Positions 41,384 to 49,794 of a DNA stretch of 64,000 nt are shown here, one piece after another. Each line of letters opens with the position of its first letter. Position 1 is the first letter of the stretch. The position numbers were made by a program, and so were the translations under genes. This DNA is from Actinoplanes italicus. Its GTDB lineage: Bacteria; Actinomycetota; Actinomycetes; Mycobacteriales; Micromonosporaceae. The stretch is taken from positions 124,001-188,000 of the forward strand of contig NZ_PVMZ01000006.1 of NCBI RefSeq assembly GCF_003001815.1, in the 5' to 3' direction. A model generated the notes under the pieces. That model worked only from the letters and a program-made list of their open reading frames with translations. It had not been told where the DNA came from and did not search any database.

Positions 41384-42988
41384 TCAGAACTCGAACGGGT
41401 CGAGGTGGAGCTGGCTGTCCGGGACGTCGAGCTCCTTGAGGGTGTCGACGGCGGCGTTGACCAGTCCGGGCGGGCCGCACAGGTAGACGTCGCGGCGGTT
41501 CACGTCCGGGACCAGGCCGCGCAGCCCGTCCGGGGTGAACAGCCGCCGCGGGCCGGGGTCGTTGCGGCCGCCGACGATGTAGCGCACCCAGGCGTCCCGC
41601 TCCTCGGCGAGCTCCTCGAGCTCGGCGCGGAAGACCAGTTCGTCGGGGCGGCTGGCCCGGTAGATGACGATGGTGTCCGGCGGCATGTCCTCGAGCAGGG
41701 CCCGGATGGGTGCGATGCCGCTGCCGCCGGCGATGAGAAGGGCACGGCGGCGGGTACGACGCTCGGCCGTGAACGTTCCGAACGGGCCCTCGGCCCAGAT
41801 CGGCGCGCCGGGGCGCATGGTGGCGAGCTTGCGGGTGTGACCGCCCGCGATCGTGACGGTGAGCCGCAGCCACTGCGGGTTCGGGGCCGCCGACAGCGAG
41901 AACGGGTGCGACTGCCACCAGCCGTTGGCGGTCAGGAAGCGCCAGCGCATGAACTGGCCGGCCTGCACGGGCAGCTTGTCGAGCCGCTTGCCCTCGATGT
42001 AGATCGAGAACGTGTTGGCGCCCTCGCCCACGACCTCGGCGACGGTGAAACGGTGCCGGGCGTTGAGCCAGAGCGGCTCGACGATGCGGCCCCAGAAGAG
42101 GGCGGCGATGGTGATGCAGCCGAGCGCCGGCCAGAACACCGAGGCGAACTTGCCGCTCATGTCGGCGCCGGCGGCGATCTGGTGGCCGTACCCGAGCAGC
42201 AGGACGGCGTAGCTGGTCAGGTGGATCAGGTGCCAGAGCTCGTAGTTGAGCACGTTGCGGACGGCCCGGATCGAGATCAGTGCGATGAACGCCAGCAGGC
42301 CGGTGGCGATGGTCGCGCTGATCATCTCCGGGAACGTGGTGATCACGGTCCAGCCCTGCTCGACGACGCCGGTGCCGGCGGTGAGCGCGTAGCCGTACAC
42401 GATGAAGACGACGTGGGCGATGACGAAGGTCAGCAGCGAGGTGCCTAGCCAGCGGTGCCAACGCAGCAGGTCGCGCGAGCCGACCCACTCCTCGAGCCAG
42501 GAGACCCGGCTCATCATCAGCAGCTGCATGAAGAGCAGGTAGCCGCCGATCAGGCCGGTGACCCGGCCGGCGGCGATCATCAGGGTGGCGTCGTTGCTGA
42601 TCGCGCCGGGCTGGGTGTTGAACAGCCACAGCGCGACGCTGGTGGCCAGCCCGGAGAAGAACAGCAGGACGGTGAGGAGCCGGTTGCCGCTGGTCGACTC
42701 ACCGGGCGGGCGCTCGTCGACGACCGGGACGCCGGTGCCGGCCTTCCAGCCGGTCGGGTCGGTCAGGGACGGCTCGGTGATGTCGCCGCGGCGGTAGTTG
42801 TCCTGGCCCGCGTACGGCTGCCCGTACTGCTGGGGCTGGGCGTACTGTCCCTGCTGCTCCGGCCACGGCGGCATGGACGGGTTGTCCCAGCTCGGCCGGG
42901 CCTCATCGGTCCGGAGGCTGGAGAAGTACCCATCGTCGTCGGGAAGCTCGCGTTGATCCCGGAACGCCGGAATTGTCAACGTCCTCAC
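41384..42988 (-). CDS. Ferric-reductase-like membrane haem/flavin oxidoreductase
   Basis: 534 residues. Residues 1-100 are a cytoplasmic Pro/Gln-rich extension (PQQYGQPYAGQDNYRRG), unusual for the family. Six membrane helices (~103-310) carry paired histidines, for example RWHRWLGTSLLTFVIAHVVFIVYGYAL and ELWHLIHLTSYAVLLLGYGHQI, which would hold two haems. A cytoplasmic FAD/NAD(P)H reductase half follows (QSHPFSLSAAPN for FAD; LLIAGGSGIAPIRALL and YLCGPPGLV for NAD(P)H). It should move electrons from NAD(P)H across the membrane, probably to the FMN-binding protein encoded next. GTG start. This three-gene unit resembles flavin-based extracellular electron transfer. Confidence 0.92.
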   Translation of the reverse strand: MRTLTIPAFRDQRELPDDDGYFSSLRTDEARPSWDNPSMPPWPEQQGQYAQPQQYGQPYAGQDNYRRGDITEPSLTDPTGWKAGTGVPVVDERPPGESTSGNRLLTVLLFFSGLATSVALWLFNTQPGAISNDATLMIAAGRVTGLIGGYLLFMQLLMMSRVSWLEEWVGSRDLLRWHRWLGTSLLTFVIAHVVFIVYGYALTAGTGVVEQGWTVITTFPEMISATIATGLLAFIALISIRAVRNVLNYELWHLIHLTSYAVLLLGYGHQIAAGADMSGKFASVFWPALGCITIAALFWGRIVEPLWLNARHRFTVAEVVGEGANTFSIYIEGKRLDKLPVQAGQFMRWRFLTANGWWQSHPFSLSAAPNPQWLRLTVTIAGGHTRKLATMRPGAPIWAEGPFGTFTAERRTRRRALLIAGGSGIAPIRALLEDMPPDTIVIYRASRPDELVFRAELEELAEERDAWVRYIVGGRNDPGPRRLFTPDGLRGLVPDVNRRDVYLCGPPGLVNAAVDTLKELDVPDSQLHLDPFEF

Positions 42989-43035
42989 CTGCTCAGCAGT
43001 CGTCTCACGGCGCCTGCCACCCCATGCGGCCGACG

Positions 43036-43063
43036 TGACGACCCGTGCGCGGAAGGGTCGTCA
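43036..43063. promoter_or_regulatory. Hairpin/dyad in the divergent region before cobL
   Basis: TGACGACCC (43036-43044) pairs with GGGTCGTCA (43055-43063). It lies between the divergent reductase gene (start 42988) and cobL (start 43135). It could be an operator or a leader hairpin. No cobalamin riboswitch core is visible. Confidence 0.4.
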
Positions 43064-43134
43064 GTGTTGGGTACGCGCATCACGCCGAGTTGGCTCAACG
43101 AGATCGCAAAATTCCCAGAGGTTAGGTTCTGCGC

Positions 43135-44343
43135 ATGCATTCCGAACCTCCGATCACCGTGATCGGCATCGGTGCCGGCGGCTGGCCGGGCCTTTCCGGT
43201 ACGGCTCAGAGCACCCTGATCGGCGCGGAGGTCGTGTTCGGCAGCACCCGCCAGCTCGATCTGCTCCCGCCCGACGTCGCCGCGCGCCGCGTCCCGTGGC
43301 CGTCTCCGCTGGTCCCGGCCCTGCCCGGTCTGCTCGACGCGGAGCAGGACCGCCGGGTGTGCGTGCTGGCCAGCGGCGACCCGATGTTCCACGGCATCGG
43401 CGCCACCCTCACCAGACTCGTGGGCGTCGACCGGCTCCGTGTCCTGCCACATCCATCGTCGGTGTCGCTGGCCGCTGCCCGCCTGGGCTGGGATCTCGCG
43501 GCAACCGACGTGGTGAGCCTGGTCACGGCTCCGGTCGAGACGCTGGGACGGCTGATCAATCCCGGACGCCGCATCCTGGTGCTCTCCGCGGGCGCGCACA
43601 CTCCGGCGGCGGTCGCGGAACTGCTCACCAGGCACGGACACGGCTCGGCCACCATGACCGTCCTGGAACAACTCGACGGTCCGGCCGAACGGCTCGTCAC
43701 GGGCGCTGCCGAAGGCTGGACGATTCCGGACGGCGATCCCCTCAACGTCGTGGCGATCGAATGTGGTGACGGACCCGCCCGGGCCGTCGTTCCCGGCCTG
43801 CCCGACGACGACTACGAAGGGGACGGCCAGCTGACCAAGCGCGAGGTCCGCGCCGTCACCCTGGCCGCGCTCGCCCCGGCCCCCGGCGCACTGCTGTGGG
43901 ACGTCGGAGCCGGCTCCGGCAGCATCGGCATCGAATGGATGCGCGCACACCCGGCCTGCCGGGCGATCGCCGTCGAGTCGTCGGCCGACCGGGCCGCCGT
44001 CATCACCGCCAACGCGACCGCGCTCGGCGTGCCCGGTCTGCGGGTGGTGCACGGCCGCGCTCCCGACGCCCTCGACGGACTCCCCCGGCCCGACACGATC
44101 TTCATTGGAGGCGGCTTGACCCGCGACGGCGTCCTGGACCGTTGTCTCACCGCGCTGCACCCCGGCGGCCGGCTGGTGGCCAACGCGGTGACGGTTGAAT
44201 CCGAGGCGGTGCTGGCCGCCGCGTACGCGAAGCTCGGTGGCGAATTGACCCGGATCACCGTGCAACGTGGGTCACCGGTCGGCGGGTTCACGGGGTGGCG
44301 CTCGTTCATGCCGGTGACGATCTGGTCGGCGGTGATCGCATGA
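43135..44343 (+). CDS. cobL: Precorrin-6Y C5,15-methyltransferase (decarboxylating), CbiE-CbiT fusion
   Basis: 402 residues joining CbiE (~1-210; tetrapyrrole methylase motifs VIGIGAGGWPG, LASGDPMFHGIG) and CbiT (~225-400; class I methyltransferase motif LLWDVGAGSGSIGIEWMR). It methylates C5 and C15 of precorrin-6B and removes a carboxyl group in corrin-ring synthesis. GAGGTTAGG precedes the ATG. The gene overlaps cobM by ATGA, so the three cobalamin genes are one translationally coupled operon. Confidence 0.95.
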   Translation: MHSEPPITVIGIGAGGWPGLSGTAQSTLIGAEVVFGSTRQLDLLPPDVAARRVPWPSPLVPALPGLLDAEQDRRVCVLASGDPMFHGIGATLTRLVGVDRLRVLPHPSSVSLAAARLGWDLAATDVVSLVTAPVETLGRLINPGRRILVLSAGAHTPAAVAELLTRHGHGSATMTVLEQLDGPAERLVTGAAEGWTIPDGDPLNVVAIECGDGPARAVVPGLPDDDYEGDGQLTKREVRAVTLAALAPAPGALLWDVGAGSGSIGIEWMRAHPACRAIAVESSADRAAVITANATALGVPGLRVVHGRAPDALDGLPRPDTIFIGGGLTRDGVLDRCLTALHPGGRLVANAVTVESEAVLAAAYAKLGGELTRITVQRGSPVGGFTGWRSFMPVTIWSAVIA

Positions 44344-45083
44344 CCGTCCACTTCATCGGCGCCGGTCCGGGTGCCGCCGACCTGATCACCCTGCGCGGCC
44401 ACCGGCTGATCGCCTCGTCACCGGTCTGCCTCTACGCCGGCAGCCTGGTACCGGCCGAGCTGCTGGAGGCCTGCCCGCCGGACGCCCGCAGGATCGACAC
44501 CGCGAACCTGAACCTCGACGAGATCATCACCGAGATGACGGCCGCCCACGAGGCGGGACTCGACGTGGCCCGGCTGCACTCCGGCGACCCGTCGGTGTTC
44601 AGCGCGGTGGCCGAACAGATGCGCCGCCTCGACGCGGCCGGCGTCCCCTACGACGTCACGCCAGGGGTGCCCGCCTTCGCCGCCGCGGCCGCCGCCCTGG
44701 GCCGCGAGTTCACGGTGCCCGAGGTCGCGCAGACCGTCATCCTCACCCGCACGGCGGAGCGGGCCACCGCCATGCCACCCGGCGAGGACCTGGCCACCCT
44801 CGGCGCCAGCCGGGCCACCATGGTGCTGCACCTCGCGGTCCAGCGGATCGACGCGGTGGTGGCCGACCTCATCGGCAACTACGGACCGGACTGCCCGGTC
44901 GCCGTCGTGGCGAGGGCCTCACGGCCCGACGAGCTCATCATCCGCGGCACGCTCACCGACATCGCGGCAAGAGTTCAAGAGGCGGGCGTACGGCGTACGG
45001 CGGTGATCGTGGTCGGTGCGGCGCTGACCGCCGGACAGTTCCCGGACAGTCACCTGTACTCGGTGGACCGCTGCCGGTCATGA
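44340..45083 (+). CDS. cobM: Precorrin-4 C11-methyltransferase
   Basis: A 247-residue SAM-dependent tetrapyrrole methylase that methylates C11 of precorrin-4. Motifs: VHFIGAGPGAADLITLRG (res. 3-20), VCLYAGSLVP, DVARLHSGDPSVFSA (SAM site) and YDVTPGVPAFAAAAAALG. Starts at the ATGA overlap with cobL and ends in another ATGA overlap with cobK. Confidence 0.95.
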   Translation: MTVHFIGAGPGAADLITLRGHRLIASSPVCLYAGSLVPAELLEACPPDARRIDTANLNLDEIITEMTAAHEAGLDVARLHSGDPSVFSAVAEQMRRLDAAGVPYDVTPGVPAFAAAAAALGREFTVPEVAQTVILTRTAERATAMPPGEDLATLGASRATMVLHLAVQRIDAVVADLIGNYGPDCPVAVVARASRPDELIIRGTLTDIAARVQEAGVRRTAVIVVGAALTAGQFPDSHLYSVDRCRS

Positions 45084-45805
45084 GAGTCCTGCTCCTCGGT
45101 GGGACCACGGAGGCCCGCCGGCTGGCCGATCTGGTCGCCGGCGAGGTCGCTGTGACCACCTCGCTGGCGGGTCGCACCCGCGAGCCGTTGCTGCCCGCGG
45201 GCGCGGTCCGGATCGGCGGGTTCGGCGGGGCCGACGGGCTCGCGCGGTACCTGCGGGACGAGCACGTCGACGCGGTCGTCGACGCGACACACCCGTTCGC
45301 GGCCGCGATGAGCGGTAACGCGTTCGAGGCGTGCACCGCTTCGGACGTACCGCTGATGATCCTGCGAAGGCCCGGCTGGACCGCGCGGCCGGGCGACGAG
45401 TGGCACCGTGTCGCGTCGCTGCCGGAAGCCGCCGCGCTGCTGCCCGGGCTCGGCCGCCGGGTGTTCCTGACCACCGGGCGGCAGGGTATCGCGCACTTCG
45501 CCGGATCGGACGAGTGCTTCTTCCTGGCACGGTCCGTGGAACCGCCTGCCGGGCCAGTGCCCCGGCAACTGGAGGTAGTGCTCGATCGGGGGCCGTTCAC
45601 CGTCGCGGGGGAGCGCGACCTGATCACCCGGCACCGCCTCGACGTGCTCGTCACCAAGGACAGCGGCGGTGCCGACGCCAAGCTCGTCGCCGCCCGTGAG
45701 CTGGCCATTCCGGTACTGATGGTGGATCGCCCCCCGCTGCCACCGGCCGCCGTCGTGTCCACAGCGGACGCCGCGGCAGCCTGGTTGCGAAGCCTGAGGC
45801 GCTGA
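45080..45805 (+). CDS. cobK: Precorrin-6A reductase
   Basis: A 241-residue NADPH-dependent reductase of precorrin-6A, acting just before CobL. Motifs: RVLLLGGTTEARRLADLV (dinucleotide site), DAVVDATHPFAAAMS, VFLTTGRQGIAHF and LVTKDSGGADAKLVAA, all family landmarks. Coupled to cobM by ATGA. The rest of the cobalamin pathway is not in this window. Confidence 0.95.
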   Translation: MRVLLLGGTTEARRLADLVAGEVAVTTSLAGRTREPLLPAGAVRIGGFGGADGLARYLRDEHVDAVVDATHPFAAAMSGNAFEACTASDVPLMILRRPGWTARPGDEWHRVASLPEAAALLPGLGRRVFLTTGRQGIAHFAGSDECFFLARSVEPPAGPVPRQLEVVLDRGPFTVAGERDLITRHRLDVLVTKDSGGADAKLVAARELAIPVLMVDRPPLPPAAVVSTADAAAAWLRSLRR

Positions 45806-45858
45806 AATACGACAGTCCGGGAGCTGCACGACGGGCGTCACGATGCGACGCTCGACAC

Positions 45859-46524
45859 ATGTCCGGACGTGCGCTGCCAGCCGAACTCGCCGCGGTGCGA
45901 GCGCTGGTCGCCGACGGGCTCGCCGAGATGGGCGAGGTGGGTGACGCCGGCCAGGTATGGATCCGCTCGGCCTCCGCCAGGCTCACCGCCCTCGACGGCG
46001 TGCTCACCGAGGCTGCCGGCGTACTGGCGGCACCCGTGCAGGTAGCCGCCGTGACCATGGCGACGTTCCTGGTCGTGGCCGGTTCGGCGGCGCTGGCCGG
46101 TGCCCTCGGCTTCAGCGGCGGCGGGGTGCTCGCGTTCACCGGGGCCGCCGTCCTGATCATGTTCGCGGCGTTGCCGTACGCCGGACGCCGTGTCTTCGGC
46201 CTGGTCGGCCGACGCCGCCTGGCCCGGTCCGCTGCCGTCCCAGCGCACCGCTCCGCGCGGCCGGCACCCCCTGGACCAGCGATCGTGCGGCACCCCGAGG
46301 CTGCGTTGGCACAGGCTTCGGATCGTCTCCTGCGGGCCCGGGTACGGCTGGTGTCGGCCGCCCTCCGCCGGGCCGGTGCCGACGACTGGACCACGCCCGG
46401 ACTGCGCCGGGCGATCCGCACCGACCCGGTGATCCGCCGTCTCGCGCACGCCGACCAGTTGCTCTGCCAGGCCGTCGACTGTCTCGAACGGCACCTCGGC
46501 GATCAGCGGAAGGACGCCGTATGA
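45859..46524 (+). CDS. Unknown membrane protein with a two-helix hairpin (first of a pair)
   Basis: 221 residues, no family recognised. Residues 1-60 are a helical, mildly acidic cytoplasmic part, with two membrane helices at ~60-82 (VAAVTMATFLVVAGSAALAGALGF) and ~86-106 (GVLAFTGAAVLIMFAALPYAG). The C-terminal Arg-rich helical region (~110-221) includes LLRARVRLVSAALRRAG and ends CQAVDCLERHLGDQ. It overlaps the next, similarly built gene by ATGA. The pair may form a complex; function unknown. Confidence 0.7.
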   Translation: MSGRALPAELAAVRALVADGLAEMGEVGDAGQVWIRSASARLTALDGVLTEAAGVLAAPVQVAAVTMATFLVVAGSAALAGALGFSGGGVLAFTGAAVLIMFAALPYAGRRVFGLVGRRRLARSAAVPAHRSARPAPPGPAIVRHPEAALAQASDRLLRARVRLVSAALRRAGADDWTTPGLRRAIRTDPVIRRLAHADQLLCQAVDCLERHLGDQRKDAV

Positions 46525-47096
46525 CACGCTCCCTCGTCCGCGAGGACCCGTTCTCCGGCGAGGCCCGCCCGAGCCTGCGAGCCATCGACCGCGACCTCGA
46601 CGCCGTGATCGTCGACGCCCAGAGCCGCGACTGGGCAGCCGACCGCCCGGACCGGGTGATCTTCGCCCGGCTCGGCCAGGCCCGCCATCAGGTCCGCGCG
46701 GCCGCCGGTCGCCGTACGGGTTCCGGCCCGGTAGCCGACCGGGCCGCGATCCTGCCCGGCACCGCCGTCGGCATCCTCGTGGCCGGCGCGACGGCGGCAG
46801 CTGTCGGCGATCCGGCGACGCGACCGCTGCCACTGGCCCTGATCGCCGTCGCCGGTCTCTGGACGGCCCTGATCACCGTCGCCGGGCTGCGGTTCCTCCA
46901 GCGCCGCCGCGACACCTTCGCCGGCCCGGCACCGATCGACGACCACTACCGGTACGCGGCCTTCCGCCGCCGCATCGAGACCCGCGCCGCCGACGCGCGC
47001 AGTCATCGCTCACAGCGCCGCCGGGCCACCGCGATCGATCTCGAGTACGCCCTCGACTGGCTCGCCGCCGCCCAGAGCGAACTCCCTCGCCGCTGA
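46521..47096 (+). CDS. Unknown membrane protein with a two-helix hairpin (second of a pair)
   Basis: 191 residues. N-terminal ~70 residues cytoplasmic (LRAIDRDLDAVIVDAQSRDW), then two membrane helices (~78-97 LPGTAVGILVAGATAAAVG and ~102-122 LPLALIAVAGLWTALITVAGL), then a basic C-terminus (RRRIETRAADARSHRSQRRR). The ATG is inside the ATGA overlap with the previous gene and follows GGAAGGA. Same layout as its partner but little sequence similarity by eye. No family recognised. Confidence 0.7.
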   Translation: MTRSLVREDPFSGEARPSLRAIDRDLDAVIVDAQSRDWAADRPDRVIFARLGQARHQVRAAAGRRTGSGPVADRAAILPGTAVGILVAGATAAAVGDPATRPLPLALIAVAGLWTALITVAGLRFLQRRRDTFAGPAPIDDHYRYAAFRRRIETRAADARSHRSQRRRATAIDLEYALDWLAAAQSELPRR

Positions 47097-47165
47097 GAGC
47101 CCCAGACCTCTCCCTGTCTCTCTTCCGTCCGGCCCGGAGCCCCGGCGCAATCCCGTGAGCGGCCC

Positions 47166-47810
47166 TCAGGCTGTTGCCGGGACCAGGCCACCGCGCCGGG
47201 TGAACAGGACCGTGCAGACGATCAGCGCGCTCGTCAGGCCCACCAGCGCGGACGCCCACACGGCGGGCTGGCCGACGCCGATCCCGTACGCCAGCCAGGA
47301 TCCGCATGCCGACGCGGCCAGCGTCCAGCGCACCGGGGACAGGCCGGAGATGTCCTGGTCACGGTCGCGGAGCAAAGCCAGTGGCTGCGGGATCGCGGAC
47401 ACGAACGACACCGCGGCCAGCACCATGCCGAGCACCGCGGCGGCCCGCGGGCCGCTGATCTGCGGCGACAACGCGGAGGCCGCGGTGCCGAGGATCGCGA
47501 GCAGCACACCGCCGGCGGCACCCGCCGAGGCCAGCAGGGCACGCCCGGTCCGCGTGGCCGGGCGGGTCACCAGCAACGCGATCAGGATGGCGAGCCCGGT
47601 CGAGGCGCTGACCGTGTTCGTCACCACCTGGAAGCGGTCGCCGATCAGCAGTCCATAGGTGACCCAGCCCAGCGGCATCGCGACACTCAGCATGCACGCG
47701 GTGGCGGACAGGCCGCTGGTACGCCGGCGTACGCAGGAGCGGTACACCTGCGGCCAGGCGATCGACATGGACAGGACGGCACCGAGGATCCCGAAGGCGT
47801 GGATAAGCAT
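47166..47810 (-). CDS. PQ-loop (SemiSWEET/SWEET-like) membrane protein
   Basis: 214 residues, about seven helices arranged as two PQ-loop repeats: SIAWPQVYRSCVRRRTSGLS (res. ~17-36) and VSAIPQPLALLRDRDQDISG (~128-147). Each is followed by helices with aromatic/Gly packing (LGWVTYGLLIGD, GSWLAYGIGVG). The two-repeat design in a bacterial protein resembles a fused SemiSWEET; a transport role for sugar or amino acid is possible but not shown. The ATG at 47810 is preferred, as upstream residues are Arg-rich shadow. Weak ribosome-binding site. Confidence 0.8.
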   Translation of the reverse strand: MLIHAFGILGAVLSMSIAWPQVYRSCVRRRTSGLSATACMLSVAMPLGWVTYGLLIGDRFQVVTNTVSASTGLAILIALLVTRPATRTGRALLASAGAAGGVLLAILGTAASALSPQISGPRAAAVLGMVLAAVSFVSAIPQPLALLRDRDQDISGLSPVRWTLAASACGSWLAYGIGVGQPAVWASALVGLTSALIVCTVLFTRRGGLVPATA

Positions 47811-48045
47811 CGCCGAGCCGTTCGGCCCGTCCCGGCGGCGGCTGACACCGCGCACCCGCACGGCAACCATCCGCACCACACCCGCACCCGCGAGCCGTAC
47901 GGCGGGCAGGCCGAGCGCCCTGGACCGCAGGCATCGCGGAGGGCTGCCGAGCGACCTGGACCCACAGGCGTCGCGGACGGCCGGCGGGCGACGAAGCGGC
48001 ACCCGGGGGTGACGGGGACCGGGCCCCGTTTGGCACAGTGGACAG

Positions 48046-49197
48046 ATGCTGACCGACGTGGATCTGCCAGCGCCCGGACTGCTCTGGACCCGCTGGGCCG
48101 CGCTGAGCGCCACGTATGCCGCGATCGGCCGCACCGGGTGGTCGATCGACGAGCGCGGGGCCTCCCGGGAGCGGCCGGACCGCAGCTGGGCCAGGTTCGC
48201 GCTGCTCGACGGGCGGCGGGCGGTGCTTTACGGCCACCACCGGGAACGCAGTGCCACGACGCAGACCGACCCGCCGCTCGACCTGCTCACCGGCGCACCC
48301 GACTGGCTGCCCTGGGACGCCCTGTCCCCGCTCGCCGAACAGGACCGGCTGGGGTTCGCGATCTGGCACGAGAACGGCCGCTGGTCGCGGGTGCGGTACC
48401 GGGACGGGATCGGCGACGGCATGACGGACCTGGCCGGTCGGTTGCTGACCGGGGAGAGCACGATCGTCGCGCTGTCCCGGTTCGGTCCCCGTCCGGCGGC
48501 CGAGCGGCTGCTGGCCGCCGCGGTACGGGTCGAGGTGTCGGCCGCGCACTTCGGTGACCTGCTGGCCGATCCGCTGCCGGATCTGGCGGCGGCGATGGTG
48601 ACGGCCGAGCGGGGCGGTCTCGTGCAGGGCAGTGTCGCGCCACGGATCGAGCCGGGCCGGCGACCACCGATGCGCCGGGTCCGCCGGCTCAGCCAGGGCG
48701 AGCACGACCGGCTGGTCTGGGCGGCCATGCAGGACTCCACCGAGCTGTCCCGGCCCGCGCCGCCGACGACGGCCGAGCTGGACACCCTGGTCGAATGGCT
48801 GCAGGATCGGGCGCCGGGTGGTGAAGGGCGGTGCTCGCTGCTGGCTTACGCGGACGCGACCAGCTTCCTGGAGCAACCCGGCGACCGCCCGCCGGCCGAT
48901 CGGCCGGACGAACAGCGGTATGCGGCGTTCCGGCGGCTCACCGAGCTGGTCCGGGCGTTGCGGCGGGCCGAGTCGGATCCACGGTACGGCCGGTGGCTGT
49001 TCCTGCGGGTCGAGACGAGCGCGTCCGGCGTACGGGTGGAACGGCGCTACGACTCCTGGCCGTCCTGGTGGCACGACGACGGTGTCTCGGGCCCGTGGCG
49101 GACGAACCTGACCGAGGAGATGGACGCACGCCTGCCCGCGTACCGCCCGTCGTGGGTGTCACTGCTCGACCCCGAGGTGGCGTTCCGCCCGCTGTGA
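48046..49197 (+). CDS. Unknown 383-residue protein with a DSWPSWW motif
   Basis: A soluble protein with no signal peptide or membrane helix. The N-terminal half (1-190) carries WTRWAALSATYAAIG and the middle FAIWHENGRWSRVRYRDG. The C-terminal ~110 residues hold RVETSASGVRVERRYDSWPSWWHDDG and end PAYRPSWVSLLDPEVAF. This C-terminal pattern is common in actinobacterial proteins near secreted toxins, where it may be an immunity-type fold, but no toxin gene is adjacent here. Function not assigned. Confidence 0.6.
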   Translation: MLTDVDLPAPGLLWTRWAALSATYAAIGRTGWSIDERGASRERPDRSWARFALLDGRRAVLYGHHRERSATTQTDPPLDLLTGAPDWLPWDALSPLAEQDRLGFAIWHENGRWSRVRYRDGIGDGMTDLAGRLLTGESTIVALSRFGPRPAAERLLAAAVRVEVSAAHFGDLLADPLPDLAAAMVTAERGGLVQGSVAPRIEPGRRPPMRRVRRLSQGEHDRLVWAAMQDSTELSRPAPPTTAELDTLVEWLQDRAPGGEGRCSLLAYADATSFLEQPGDRPPADRPDEQRYAAFRRLTELVRALRRAESDPRYGRWLFLRVETSASGVRVERRYDSWPSWWHDDGVSGPWRTNLTEEMDARLPAYRPSWVSLLDPEVAFRPL

Positions 49198-49206
49198 TGC
49201 GGCGGG

Positions 49207-49656
49207 TCAGCGAGCTTTGCCCGCACGCAGCAGGTCGAGGGACTTGGCCAGCCGCCGGGCGCGGGTCTCGTCGGTCTTGGCGGAAGTCAGCTGCTCGGCA
49301 TGCCACCGCTGGTTGCTGAAGGACATCTTGTCCCAGAAGGCCTTGGCGTCCGGTTCCGCGGCGAGGGCCTCAGCAAGATCTTCAGGCACTTCGACGGTAC
49401 GCGGAGCGTCGTCGAGTGTGATCTCGAGGTCATAGGTCTGGCCGCCTTCGAGCCCACCGGCCGTCCGCCGTTCGGCGCTGACGCCGAGCCAGTACTCCCC
49501 GCTCATCCGGGCGATCGAGGACCGGAACTCGAACCCACCGGTCCGCACGACCACCTTGGGCCGTCCACCACCGCCGAGGTCCGCCACGAAGGCGTCCGGA
49601 ATCCGAAACCCGGTGGTGTTCCCCCCGGTCTGCACCAACTCGCCGCGGTACTCCAT
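49207..49656 (-). CDS. YdeI/OmpD-associated, DUF1905-type protein
   Basis: 149 residues. The N-terminal DUF1905-like beta barrel (~1-95; TTGFRIPDAFVADLGGGGRPKV, EYWLGVSAERRTAG, YDLEITLDDAPRTVEVPEDL) is followed by a YdeI-type helical tail (~100-149; AFWDKMSFSNQRWHAEQL, KTDETRARRLAKSLDLLR). YdeI relatives have been linked to resistance to cationic peptides; otherwise function is unknown. Single gene, in a gap between convergent and downstream units. Confidence 0.8.
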   Translation of the reverse strand: MEYRGELVQTGGNTTGFRIPDAFVADLGGGGRPKVVVRTGGFEFRSSIARMSGEYWLGVSAERRTAGGLEGGQTYDLEITLDDAPRTVEVPEDLAEALAAEPDAKAFWDKMSFSNQRWHAEQLTSAKTDETRARRLAKSLDLLRAGKAR

Positions 49657-49794
49657 CCCGAGACGATAACCAACCAGGGGGTAGGAGTCAGGCCGTCACG
49701 ATCGACGGCCCGTAGTTGATTCGGAAGTAGCCGAAATCTCTGACGTTCCACGTGGCAAGACGAGGCGACATCTGTGTCGAGCACGACACCCGCT

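Noticed and set aside
43000..43134. Cobalamin riboswitch upstream of cobL
   Set aside because: No B12-box-like conserved core; only a short hairpin between divergent promoters.
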